Assembly: GCA_947396885.1 (NCBI GenBank)
Contig: OX377202.1
Span: forward strand, 11,594,001 to 11,658,000
Direction: 5' to 3'
DNA: 64,000 nucleotides
Source of the DNA: Heligmosomoides polygyrus polygyrus
Lineage: Eukaryota; Nematoda; Chromadorea; Rhabditida; Heligmosomidae
The translations under genes and the position numbers were made by a program. Shown piece after piece: positions 41,301 through 43,998 of the stretch. The notes under the pieces were generated by a model. The model searched no databases. It saw nothing but the letters and a program-made list of their open reading frames with translations, and was not told where the DNA came from. Position 1 is the stretch's first letter, and each line of letters starts with the position of its first letter.

Positions 41301-42763
41301 GGGGCTAGCTAGTACTAACTTTGTCGTTGCGTGGGATTTGGTGTAAGGAGTAACCTGGTGGTCTTGTAAGAAGTAACATCTGCGTGAATAGGGAGAGCCA
41401 GGGAGAATACCCATATAGCTCTCCTTGTAGTCCGTAATGTGGCCCACAAAAGAGGCTGGAACGTGCCAGAGAATCTGATCCAGCTACCGACCGCACGCGC
41501 TTTCTCCGCCCATTTCGTATGGCTTGATTGGTCGGTGCATATCCGCTTTACTGATGTAGGCCACATTAGCGACAAGTACTTTAAAGCGGACGGATGCCGA
41601 CAAGAGGAAATGGACGGACATTTTGTTAGATGAGCGGAGTTGATAGGATTGGCGGCTTGAGTTGAAGAGCTCCCATTTGGCCTAGCGCGTAATGTGTAGT
41701 CCCACTACGTCCTTTAGCTCCGCCCATCGACATAAGATGGGCGGAGCTAAGTACCTTTGAGATGTTGAAGCGTCCAACATTCGATGAACTCGTTTGATTT
41801 TCAAGGAAAAAGTTATGAAAGGGTAGTTCTGGAATAAATGTCGGTACTTATCGGTTTTTTACCCGACAAGATGATGCAGATGCAGACCCCGGAATTCTAG
41901 CAAGGAGTCAAAGGGGCAGCGTGAGTATGTATAGGAAAATCGAGTTCAAAAACCTCTGCTTGTTACTAGACTAATTCGTACGTGCGTCCGTGTGTGCGTC
42001 TGTCCATTGAGCTGGCATGCTGCTCGGGAGAAGTCGCTTCTATTTTTAAGTGTAGGAACCTATTTTTCTGAAAATTTAAAAGAATTGTTTTTAAATCTAA
42101 AAAATCTATTCTTAAATCCATTTTACAACTATTTTTGTTTATTCATTTCAAGAATTTTGTACTAGTCGCTAATCTGGCCTACATGGGTGGTGGGAGCACA
42201 CATACTAATCAGTCCGCATCGAACGAGCATGCCAACCACGCCAACCAGAGGATGCGTTTATAGTGTACTTGGCTGACGCATTCCCGCCTTTGCTCCCATG
42301 TAGGCCACATTGACGACTTGTACCAATAGTGGTTAATTAATATTAGTATTTAATTATTAGTTTCTAAAAGTTGTTTGTTACTTATTTATATTGTTTTTGA
42401 TTATCTTAATTAATTATCAATAAAAATAATTAAATAAATTAGTTATTACTATCCAAAAATTATTTATTACGTATTGATATTGTTCTTGATTATCTTAATT
42501 AATTATCAATAAAAAATAATTAAATAAATTAGTTTAATTATAAATCAAAAATAATATTAATAATTAATGTTGACCTTAATTTCCATTAATACTCAAATTT
42601 TACAAAAAAAAATACTTCCACCAATTATTTTCCTATTCTTTGCTGACCATTTTTAAATGCTATAAATCGCTTGTAGTTTCAGGATGACGAGTACAAGACG
42701 TCTCCGGAAGACCTTGACCGTGTGTCGATCAGTTCAGCAGGTAGCGAGATTACGGTGCAGTAA
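14186..42763 (+). CDS. DUSP16-like: MAP-kinase phosphatase, DUSP8/DUSP16/vhp-1-like (8 exons, 502 aa)
   Basis: A dual-specificity phosphatase that dephosphorylates the Thr and Tyr of MAP kinases; DUSP8/16/vhp-1 relatives act mainly on JNK and p38. All eight exons have AG/GT borders and join in phase, giving 502 residues. Residues 63-80 resemble the end of the CH2/rhodanese domain (GFQNFRLQFPQQCE). Residues 98-107 hold an SISQPCLS motif shared with DUSP8/16. The catalytic domain is about 118-256, with general acid Asp173, nucleophile Cys204 and Arg210 in HCLAGISRSPT, then KRPSISPNFNF. The C-terminal 240 residues are Ser/Pro-rich and likely regulatory. Most of the CH2 domain is missing from my model: it may lie in unseen exons in intron 1, or be truly lost. 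Introns are stuffed with MITEs, and intron 1 holds a LINE. Confidence 0.88.
14466..14888. mobile_element. Foldback element with a long perfect hairpin at its centre
   Basis: Left-arm blocks TTTTTCCTAACCAGG, GTCTCAGACATG, CGAGTTAGGGAGCTGAA and CAAGGCAATGC return inverted (TTCTTAGGTAAGAAAAC, TGAGACCC, TTCAGCTCCCTAATTCG, GCATTGCC-like). The centre (about 14653-14700) is an almost perfect hairpin, AATGCAAAAATACTGC with GCAGTATTTTTGCATT around an 8-base loop. The subterminal words GAGTTAGGGAGCTGAAAG and TTTGCTATGG also occur near the hairpin at 50989-51110. About 70 bp downstream of the exon 1 donor. Confidence 0.75.
15176..15312. mobile_element. Fam-3 type GC-rich MITE, diverged
   Basis: Begins GGCGGGGTTTATACTTCAGAC and ends CGGAACTATAAATTGCGCCT, an imperfect inverted pair. 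The interior has ATCGATTGGGCAGCGCAG and ATCGATATTG, like other members with a ATCGAT core. Confidence 0.6.
15314..15590. mobile_element. Two nested Fam-3b MITEs
   Basis: The inner element 15364-15498 starts CCCTAGTTTATACTTGCGCC and ends GGCGCAAGTATAAACTGGGG. It sits inside a second copy whose halves are 15314-15363 (GGCCTGGTTTATACTTGCG) and 15499-15590 (ending GCGCAATCATAAACCAAGGC). Both carry CACGCGGCGCGGC near the ends and ATATCGATTTTTCGCGCCG internally. The overlapping frames of 79-126 codons are products of this GC-rich repetition. Confidence 0.8.
15591..17580. other. Intronic stretch with relics only
   Basis: Around 15800-15860 is a fragment like the SINE-B tail (ACTTGGGTAATTAAACCAC). 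At 17236-17330 the minus strand has a tRNA B-box-like GGTTCGAGTCC with weak support for a cloverleaf. The remainder, including an 83-codon minus frame at 16434-16685 and a 74-codon plus frame at 16726-16950, shows no recognisable gene. Confidence 0.4.
17587..18053. mobile_element. Foldback element, about 467 bp
   Basis: The ends GTTTCTACGTTTAGGTTTTG and TTAGACGTAGAAAC are inverted. Along the arms, CTTCTTCAGTAGGC, GGGATTTTTGTAAGGGAATG, GGATATTAGGCAGATA and TATTTCAACAATTCGA each return as reverse complements. The dyad is near 17822. Arm similarity looks around 85-90 % by eye. Non-coding. Confidence 0.85.
18218..18610. mobile_element. Fam-3a MITE cluster (nested or tandem copies)
   Basis: Outer ends CAGGGCCTGTTCATAATTCG and GCGAAGTATGAACAGGCCCT are inverted. 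Inside, GTTCATACTC, GTTTATACTTCCGCGCGCTG, GTTTATACTTGAGCGCCG and GTTCATACTTTCGCGG occur as further internal ends, with GTCGCTCCAGTCGCTGC-like repeats and two ATGCATATCGATTGAAAC-like cores. It is best explained as several related elements inserted into one another. Confidence 0.75.
18611..20090. other. Intronic stretch with a diverged Fam-2-like element and a poly-G run
   Basis: Contains GC-rich frames at 18752-19352 on both strands without domains, and a G-run at about 19088-19103. At 19546-19741 is a Fam-2-like inverted pair (CATGTCGCGAATCTGGGCAG with TGCTGTTCAAATTCGCAAC) enclosing CCAATCAGAC motifs. An AT-rich block follows to 20030. No gene was recognised. Confidence 0.4.
20095..20232. mobile_element. 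Fam-3b MITE, intact
   Basis: 138 bp with near-perfect terminal inverted repeats: AGCCCTAGTTTATACTTGTG at the left and CGCAAGTATAAACTAGGGCT at the right. CCACGCGGCGCGGCATCATG pairs with the right-hand CATAATGCCGCGCCGCGCAG. The core holds two copies of ATATCGAT/ATCGATAT in inverted position. This is a useful reference copy for the family. Confidence 0.9.
20233..21660. other. Intronic stretch, no gene recognised
   Basis: Includes a G-run at 20529-20541, a (CAG)n-like block at 21096-21115 and a proline/glutamine/alanine-biased low-complexity segment (21040-21240) built of CCAGCCAGC and CCCCACCCC words. The frames of 61-132 codons here are low-complexity translations. Confidence 0.4.
21680..22100 (+). 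repeat. Direct repeat pair with ATCGATCGATATCGATT cores
   Basis: Two segments of about 80 bp, near 21684-21763 and 22021-22103, align in the same orientation: TACACTATAGTGTGCAGAA with TACACTATGAGTGTGCTGAA, TATTTTTCACCAACAG with ATATTTTCACCAGCAG, then CTATCGATCGATATCGATTA with TTATCGATCGATATCGATTG. The 260 bp between them has further inverted ATCGATCGATATTATT words. They look like two relics of one element family related to the array at 8.9-11.5 kb. Confidence 0.6.
22101..23430. other. AT-rich intronic stretch and LINE 5' flank
   Basis: A short (ATTG)n microsatellite lies at 22250-22272. Otherwise it is AT-rich DNA without a recognisable gene. The LINE's 5' boundary could lie anywhere in the last 300 bp; I cannot place it. 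Confidence 0.4.
23440..26480 (+). mobile_element. Non-LTR retrotransposon (CR1/Jockey group), 5'-truncated or lacking ORF1
   Basis: The element carries one long ORF2 (see next entry), a 3' UTR of about 220 bp and a tail of ATGAATGAATGAAT at 26465-26479 instead of poly(A). Short microsatellite tails of this kind are typical of CR1/L2-group LINEs. No ORF1-like protein with a gag knuckle is found upstream. It sits in the sense orientation in DUSP intron 1. A second, shorter relative lies at 32170-32580 in the opposite orientation. Confidence 0.88.
23548..26241 (+). CDS. LINE ORF2: endonuclease-reverse transcriptase
   Basis: An uninterrupted frame of almost 900 codons that remains open upstream to about 23460; the true start is unknown, since codon 23548 is TTG. 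The N-terminal part is an apurinic-like endonuclease: LLTETWL near 23545, GDFNFSDITW near 23888 and SSDHSSVSFS near 24088 hold the expected acidic and His residues. The reverse transcriptase follows, with NYRPIS near 24946, HGFVRGRSTETN near 25054, FNKAFDKVPH near 25164, GLPQGSVLSPVLFNIY near 25326 and the catalytic FADD at 25426-25437. The C-terminal part (YVRPILEYG and onward) is typical of CR1/Jockey-group elements. No RNase H is visible. Lack of stops suggests recent activity. Confidence 0.9.
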   Translation: MLTETWLKSIHEIHPILGGLSDFYDVVRCDRLRKQGGGVATFLKKDIPYAVILRESVPDSYEILSCDVFPNGPCPFRLTVVYRTPSCPAKSSLNLIKVLSDISACDQSSIIVGDFNFSDITWDTPPSCSTPVSQSFLNMCSVCNYVQVVHQPTRGENTLDLVLSNNPLLVSRATVRPPIGSSDHSSVSFSIMCRRPHLAFRYCVDLKNTDYDSVFAFLGDIDWVGSFCSANSVNDKYEMLLEIIKTALEMFTPMRKVVGPKIKLPQHLHTLHRRKFYAFKLASNFPTQANWNFYKTVNHKFFKALKKYNSSVERNVLLSKNPKAFYKLINSRLKVRETIPALIEGSRYVTTDGEKVEIFASHFAAVYSSNHCSANVVDRSSDATSTPAPWFYREDIEKILSLWPTSFSVTPDGLPLEYIKKIIPFISEPLANIFNLSLMTAEVPDRWKHSYVIPVPKKPPRDKVVNYRPISITSVFLRVFEKILKNYIVQHLDSQSILSDHQHGFVRGRSTETNMLASLNDWTISLDCNKSVDVIYFDFNKAFDKVPHALLSVRLAAVGINARVTAWISSFLESRTFQVRLNDAYSTIRSAPSGLPQGSVLSPVLFNIYTHDIPKIMQDSGVNCKAFADDIKIYDEVSSPNGSNALHVAIENMCVWSNTWGLPISVEKTKVLHLGSNNGKATYHMQGRPLSAVAETMDLGFTVTENLDFSKHCEFVANKASRRLFNLFKGLSTSDPKVLVRAYKTYVRPILEYGTSVFNPTKVRDSNKIEAVQNSFTRKVLLRTLNYDYSCVPNYAHRNKLLGLESLAFRRKFYDLIMVYKLIKGFTRMSCDRFFKLLPSVTRGGSIKLSYSRARTETRCRFFANRAGSNFVRLIKTAVLPEKLSVFKISARKALRR
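26488..26700. mobile_element. Diverged Fam-2-like MITE
   Basis: GAATGTCGTGAAGGTGGG at the left and a degenerate inverted CTATTTCCCGATATGG at the right enclose GGAACGCGCCAGCCAATCAG and its partner CTGATTGGCTGGCGTATTTT. Same layout as 939-1118. Confidence 0.5.
26745..27040. other. Intronic stretch, nothing recognised
   Basis: AT-rich, no open frame of note and no match to the repeat families in this window. Confidence 0.35.
27041..27268 (+). mobile_element. SINE-A, diverged, lacking the tRNA-like head
   Basis: Aligns with the SINE-A body from TTCCCGCCCAGGCCACCC through CTGGGAAGGATAAAGCGCTG to a degraded TTTTATCC tail. Small insertions (for example a duplicated CATTCATTGCA) show it is older than the three full copies. 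Confidence 0.75.
27269..27700. other. Intronic stretch with two MITE relics
   Basis: At 27378-27440, GTACTAGTCGTTATTGCAGC is a diverged Fam-2 left end. At 27530-27640 is a Fam-3-like core (AATATCGACTAGGTGGCG, GATCGATATTCG) ending in GGAGTATAAATCC. No gene. Confidence 0.45.
27711..27885. mobile_element. Fam-2 MITE
   Basis: Ends GTAGTCGTTAATGTGGCCTA and TAGGCCACATTAACGACTTG are an inverted pair of about 22 bp. Subterminal GTCACAGTCAATCGGAGC and TGATTGGCGATTAGC pair loosely. About 175 bp. Confidence 0.85.
27986..28493. mobile_element. Fam-4 element with homopolymer G/C subtermini
   Basis: The left end reads TCTATCCTAGTCTGG followed by a run of G and CACATAACTAAAAAGTATG; the right end is the inverse, with a run of C and CCGGACTGGGATAGA. 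Deeper, AAATCGACTTGGGACTTACC and GGTAAGTCCCAAGTCGATTT are perfectly inverted. Inside, GACATGTTAGAACCAGGAT is duplicated (28202 and 28274). A relative is at 31709-32130. Terminal arms about 110 bp. Confidence 0.85.
28565..28750. mobile_element. Palindromic element built on ATTCGAAT
   Basis: GATTATTCGACTATTCGAAT at the left and ATTCGAATAGTCGAATAAGC at the right are inverted. Both arms continue with AATTATTCGAATAAT. Self-complementary throughout, about 186 bp. Confidence 0.75.
28751..29235. other. Intronic stretch, GC-richer, no gene recognised
   Basis: Frames of 87-99 codons overlap on both strands at 28730-28993. A GTGTCTCCAG acceptor-like site at 28808 precedes an open stretch, but nothing in it resembles the missing phosphatase CH2 domain. 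Confidence 0.3.
29240..29840. mobile_element. 600-bp foldback element
   Basis: The arms are long and well matched: AGCAACCAACCTGTTCA (29251) with TGAACAGGTTGGTTGCT, CGGCCATAACACGGCCGGTA with TACCGGCCGTGTTATGGCCG, and GACCAGACTCGGCAAGATCT with GAGATCTTGCCGAGTCTGG. The dyad is near 29536. Each arm is about 285 bp. The 67-codon minus frame inside is not supported as a gene. Confidence 0.88.
29841..30435. other. Intronic stretch, no gene recognised
   Basis: GC-rich to about 30260 with runs such as GTCGTCGTCGTC; a tiny frame at 30011-30109 is rich in Arg/Lys and ends without splice support. No match to known families here. Confidence 0.3.
30438..30623. mobile_element. Fam-1 MITE
   Basis: GGGACCAGATTCATCAACGA at the left and TCGTTGATGAATCTGGCTCC at the right form terminal inverted repeats. 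CAGCAATTTAACGGAGAAAA pairs with TTTTCTCCGTTGAATTGCTG, so the arms extend to about 85 bp of the 186 bp. Confidence 0.88.
30625..31050. other. Intronic stretch, nothing recognised
   Basis: No open frame, splice pair or repeat family visible; several short TCTGATTAGATCAG-like self-complementary words around 30650-30720. Confidence 0.35.
31067..31365 (-). mobile_element. SINE-A, full-length, minus orientation, 12-bp target-site duplication
   Basis: Reads on the minus strand from the tRNA-like head (ends near 31365) to the TTTATCC tail (near 31070). AGTTGCTCTGTA flanks both sides (31055-31066 and 31366-31377). Frames of 75-98 codons across it on both strands are SINE sequence. Confidence 0.92.
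31503..31595 (+). mobile_element. SINE-A head fragment
   Basis: GCGCGTGGTGGTGCAGTCGG starts the tRNA-like head; GTGCACCCGACTCCAGG follows and similarity stops near 31595. 3'-truncated or interrupted. Confidence 0.65.
31709..32130. mobile_element. Fam-4 element, second copy
   Basis: Ends GGATCTATCCTAGTCCGGGG and CCCCCGGACTAGGATAGATCC are inverted, with CACATAACTAAAAAGTA against TTTTTAGTTATGT next to them and AGACTTACAGAGCGGCTCCT against GGAGCTGCTCCGTAAGG further in. The 192-codon frame at 31544-32122 crosses the SINE fragment and this element and is not a gene. Confidence 0.85.
32170..32580 (-). pseudogene. LINE ORF2 fragment (C-terminal part), CR1/Jockey group
   Basis: The minus-strand frame 32229-32558 reads RNKMFSLDILADRRKRNDLL followed by KGSAKISSNAFF. 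It matches in order the C-terminus of the 23.5-26.2 kb ORF2 (RNKLLGLESLAFRRKFYDLI, then IKGFTRMSCDRFF). It is a 5'-truncated copy of a related but clearly different LINE, in the opposite orientation. Confidence 0.75.
32581..33440. other. End of DUSP intron 1, nothing recognised
   Basis: AT-rich. Minus-strand frames of 70-88 codons at 33033-33315 have no domain. The intron ends in CCATATTTTCAG just before 33443. Confidence 0.4.
33443..33678 (+). CDS. DUSP exon 2: end of CH2 domain, linker, start of phosphatase domain
   Basis: Acceptor TTTTCAG at 33442; donor AAG/GTGAGG at 33679. Enters in phase 1, leaves in phase 0. Codes GFQNFRLQFPQQCE (CH2-domain end), a seven-glycine run, SASISQPCLS and then QIFPFMYLGSQQDALDKDKM, the first strand and helix of the DSP domain. 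The SQPCL segment and the LGSQ-DxL-KD core closely follow DUSP8/DUSP16. Confidence 0.9.
33717..33881. mobile_element. Fam-2 MITE in DUSP intron 2
   Basis: GTCGTTAATGTGGCCTACAT at the left, ATGTAGGCCACATTAACAAC at the right, with CCAATCAGACC in between. It begins 38 bp after the exon 2 donor. Confidence 0.85.
33975..34450. mobile_element. Cluster of diverged Fam-3 MITEs
   Basis: GTTTATACTTCGC (33999), GCGAAGCATAAGCAGAC (34110), GTTTATACTCGTTACTTCG (34130), a GTCTATACTTATTTCGC (34330) and AGAAGTATAAACACTG (34437) are successive termini with ATCGATTTACCACGCG, AATATCGATCC and ATTATCGATTAGGCAGC cores. Two or three elements are packed here. Confidence 0.6.
34567..34764. mobile_element. Fam-2 MITE with poly-G insertion
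   Basis: GTACTAGTCGTTCATTTGGCC and CATGTAGGCCTTATTGGCG form the inverted ends; CAGCCAATAAGAGCACCG and GACCAATCGATATGGTCTG lie inside. A run of about 13 G at 34591-34604 follows the left end. Confidence 0.75.
34913..35063 (+). CDS. DUSP exon 3: phosphatase domain, general-acid loop
   Basis: Acceptor CTCTTCAG, donor ATTG/GTGAGT; phase 0 to phase 1. Codes NRGITHVVNLSTGCPRS and IAVNDSYQEKLSPHFEDAW. The Asp of VNDSY (35009-35011, residue 173) is the expected general acid of the DSP fold. Confidence 0.93.
35220..35545. mobile_element. Fam-3 MITE relics in DUSP intron 3
   Basis: GTCTATACTTACGTCGCTC near 35239 and GTTTATATACACGTCGCC near 35505 are family-like termini, with ATATCGATCGACCATGCG between them. 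The arms are too diverged to set exact limits. Confidence 0.45.
35540..35672. mobile_element. Fam-3 MITE
   Basis: CCCCGTTTATACTTCGACGC at the left and TGTCGGAAGTATAAATGGGG at the right are inverted. CATAGTGGCCAAACTGATCC pairs with the later GTCAGTTTGGCTAACATT. A similar element is at 37576-37700. Confidence 0.8.
35675..36460. other. Rest of DUSP intron 3, with a relic based on GTCCGTGCGTGCGTCC
   Basis: The word family GAGTCCGTGCGTGCGTCCAT (35890) and its inverse CTGACGCACGGACGG (36090) suggests a foldback relic of about 200 bp. Similar words recur at 37890 and 41970. The 92- and 95-codon frames are not supported as coding apart from the exon 4 part. Confidence 0.4.
36463..36586 (+). CDS. DUSP exon 4: catalytic HCLAGISRSPT loop
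   Basis: Acceptor CAATTTCAG, donor ACAA/GTGAGT; phase 1 to phase 2. Codes the P-loop HCLAGISRSPT with nucleophile Cys204 at 36501-36503 and Arg210, matching the HCxxGxSRS signature exactly, then YVMRYKNLSSEEAYK. All catalytic residues are intact. Confidence 0.95.
36690..36765 (-). ncRNA. Weak tRNA-like motif in DUSP intron 4
   Basis: On the minus strand TGGTGTAGTGGGAGAGC is a good A box, followed 30 bp later by TAGTTCGAGGTT, a passable B box. Acceptor pairing is poor. Probably a SINE head relic, as with the other tRNA-like pieces in the window. It lies only about 15 bp upstream of exon 5. Confidence 0.3.
36779..36941 (+). CDS. DUSP exon 5: end of phosphatase domain and following helix
   Basis: Acceptor ATTTGCAG, donor GAG/GTTTGT; phase 2 to phase 0. 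Codes KEKRPSISPNFNFMGQLLEY, one of the most conserved stretches in DUSP8/10/16-type enzymes, then an Ala/Lys-rich helix (KGLLAAEASSKRADRA). Confidence 0.95.
37000..37230. mobile_element. Two Fam-3-type elements, one nested
   Basis: A Fam-3a left end (TTAGGGCCTGTTCATAGTCC) stands at 36995-37014 without a clear right end. Immediately after it, 37118-37227 is a compact inverted repeat with GAGCGTTTAGTGTGTATGCG at the left and CGTACACACTAAACGCTC at the right, with an ATCGATATGGGCGC core. Confidence 0.6.
37232..37338. mobile_element. Fam-3c MITE (AGGCCTATGTTATACTTCG ends)
   Basis: TTAGGCCTATGTTATACTTC at the left and AAGTATAACATAGGCCTTA at the right are perfect inverted repeats of 19 bp around GTCAGCGACGTCGGCGACAA. 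The same family, longer by about 20 bp, is at 63768-63893. Confidence 0.9.
37380..37705. mobile_element. Cluster of Fam-3 MITEs in DUSP intron 5
   Basis: AGTTTATACTTGAGGGCTGC (37385) pairs with CTGCTCAAGTATAAAATAC (37553). An inner CGTTTATACTCGGCGACGC (37484) and a GAAGTTTATATTCGGAATC (37578) with GTCGGAAGTATAAACGACG (37680) follow. ATCGATATCGATATTTC is at 37450. At least two elements, one inside another. Confidence 0.65.
37951..38085. mobile_element. Fam-2 MITE upstream of DUSP exon 6
   Basis: GTACTAGCCGTTCATTTGAC with CTACATGG at the left and CAATGTAGGCCAGACTATCG at the right form diverged inverted ends. It lies about 360 bp upstream of exon 6. Confidence 0.65.
38444..38869 (+). CDS. DUSP exon 6: Ser/Pro-rich C-terminal region
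   Basis: Acceptor AATTCCAG, donor AAG/GTTGGT, phase 0 on both sides, 142 codons. GC-rich codon use (TCG, GCC, CTG) matches exons 2-5. The product is Ser/Pro-rich (LPSPSSPSSAGD, NPCFVSPTRE), likely disordered, and ends SRRSYFKHRIVSLFK. No opposing long frame of comparable quality. Typical of the phosphorylatable C-terminal tails in DUSP8/16, but I see no residue-level homology. Confidence 0.85.
39067..39210 (+). CDS. DUSP exon 7: C-terminal region
   Basis: Acceptor CGCCACAG, donor CAG/GTTGGG, phase 0 on both sides, 48 codons (LNATSRPENLHSAGIPFFGV, then EEAESPESGYQ). I preferred this acceptor because it keeps the frame open and matches the codon style; CTTTCAG at 39029 is an alternative that would have to be checked with cDNA. 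Confidence 0.75.
39271..39396. mobile_element. Fam-2 MITE downstream of DUSP exon 7
   Basis: TCGGTAATGTAGCCTACATG at the left and ATGTTGGCCACATTAGCGAC at the right, with CAATGAGACC and CTCTGATTGGCTGGCG inside. 61 bp after exon 7. Confidence 0.75.
39745..41105 (+). repeat. 1.36-kb polypyrimidine (CT/CTCTTT-rich) tract in DUSP intron 7
   Basis: The + strand is almost free of purines, built of irregular CTCTCT, CTTTCTCT and TTCCTT units with isolated A and G. All stop codons contain a purine, so three + frames stay open over hundreds of codons. The Ser/Leu/Phe-rich translations (up to 496 residues) are meaningless. Tracts like this can adopt H-DNA or bind polypyrimidine-binding proteins in RNA. 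It is sense-strand pyrimidine in the transcript. Confidence 0.9.
41427..41580. mobile_element. Fam-2 MITE
   Basis: GTCCGTAATGTGGCCCACAA at the left, GATGTAGGCCACATTAGCGA at the right; GGAACGTGCCAGAGAATCTG and GGCTTGATTGGTCGG inside. Right end very close to consensus. Confidence 0.8.
41711..41749. repeat. Perfect 15-bp-stem hairpin
   Basis: TTTAGCTCCGCCCATC and GATGGGCGGAGCTAA flank an 8-base loop (GACATAA region). It is isolated, GC-rich and perfectly paired, perhaps the core of a short foldback whose outer arms have decayed. Confidence 0.6.
41750..42155. other. Intron 7 remainder, nothing recognised
   Basis: Includes another GTGCGTCCGTGTGTGCGTCT word at 41985 of the relic family noted near 35890. 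No open frame or paired ends. Confidence 0.35.
42159..42323. mobile_element. Fam-2 MITE, best-preserved copy
   Basis: GTACTAGTCGCTAATCTGGCCTACATG-type left end (27 bp) and its inverse ending CATTGACGACTTGTAC. About 165 bp, with GGGAGCACA against TGCTCCC just inside. A good reference copy for this family. Confidence 0.9.
42330..42680. other. AT-rich intron 7 end with a duplicated segment
   Basis: The segment ATATTGTTTTTGATTATCTT with AATTAATTATCAATAAAAAT at about 42388-42440 is repeated at 42478-42530 (90-bp spacing). The intron ends CTTGTAGTTTCAG at 42682. Confidence 0.6.
42683..42763 (+). CDS. DUSP exon 8: C-terminus and stop
   Basis: Acceptor TAGTTTCAG, phase 0, 26 codons (DDEYKTSPEDLDRVSISSAG and SEITVQ) and TAA at 42761-42763. 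The acidic/Ser pattern continues that of exon 7 (EEAESPESGYQ). The terminal VQ follows a run of hydroxyl residues. Confidence 0.82.
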   Translation, partial: DDEYKTSPEDLDRVSISSAGSEITVQ

Positions 42764-43700
42764 TCGACCCTATCGATCGATATGTATTGATTGACGTGTG
42801 CGAATGAAGGACGGGTGTGTTCGCCCCGCCCGTCGAAGATGACTTTCGTACGCGACGGCTGCGTGCTAGAACCACGACCGGGGCAACTCGCCGCGTACCG
42901 GTATCGATTGCGCGACCGAGCGCGTGATGCCAGTGATCTGCCAATCAATAGTTGAATGCTCGCCGCGTCGAGCTTTCAATTATTGATTGGTAGATCAGTG
43001 GCATTATGACCGCGCAGTCGATATTGTGTGCATGCGGCGGGACGCCAATGAGATCTACCAATCAATAATTGAAAGCTCCTCTTCTTCGGAACGTTTCTGT
43101 GCAGTTGTTTGTTCGTTCGTTCGTACCTTACCTGATAATCATTGCAGTCATCATCTTCATCATCTTCTTCCTCCTCTGCTTCATCTTCCTGTTCCTTTTC
43201 GTACGCGGGCGGCTGGCCACGTGCAGCCACCCCTGTATGAAAGGTTCTATATCCACCACGGGTATTTCTCATGTGACTTTACCTTACTACGGACCACACG
43301 ATCATTTAGTCTAGAAAGTGTCTACTGAAGCACCGCCGCCATTTACCTTCTTGTCTCTCAGTCAGTCAGTCAGTCAGTCAGTTGCTCGACTCTGTCATAC
43401 GTACACAACGGTCTGTACGACTTTTCCTTCGTCTCCTCTCCAGTGTTCTTCCATGAGTTGTTGTACATTGGTTATATCGTGCATGTAATAGTGTCCGTTC
43501 GTTTCTTTCGTTACTTCCTATACGTCCATCATCATCATATACAGTACTGATCGTCGTCGTCTTCATTGTCGTTGTGACTAGAGAGATAGAGTTTAAGTTA
43601 TTAGGGTGGTAAAGAAGTATTAAACCACTGAAAGCATTTGTTCTGTTCAGGATAAAATCATTCTTAAATGTCCGCGTAAAACTAGTAGAAGCATGAGGAC
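42764..43700 (+). other. Putative DUSP 3' UTR region
   Basis: Contains an inverted repeat at 42968-43078 (AGCTTTCAATTATTGATTGG with CCAATCAATAATTGAAAGCT, perfect), a diverged third copy of the same arm near 42935, a CU-rich stretch (43150-43200) and a (CAGT)n microsatellite at 43357-43381. No AATAAA was found; ATTAAA at 43619-43624 is the only poly(A)-signal-like word before the mariner cluster. Confidence 0.4.
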
Positions 43701-43998
43701 TTCATCTGCTTTGGAGCAGTGTCTGTTATTAGGCTGTCGCAAAATTAATCGCCGAAACGGACCGCTTACCACCTTAAACACAACTTTATTAATCGAGGTA
43801 AAAACCAGCAGAATCTATACATCTTCGCCAACGAACGGGTAATGAATCAGATCCACTTCAATGAAAACTGGGATCACAGCAATTAACGAAATCAAGGAGG
43901 ACACATTCAACATCGGCCGATTTATGGAACTGTTTCTGACGCAGGTGGGAATCAAGACCCCGGAAAAAGTGTTGGTCAGGGGAAAGGTCGGGAGAATA

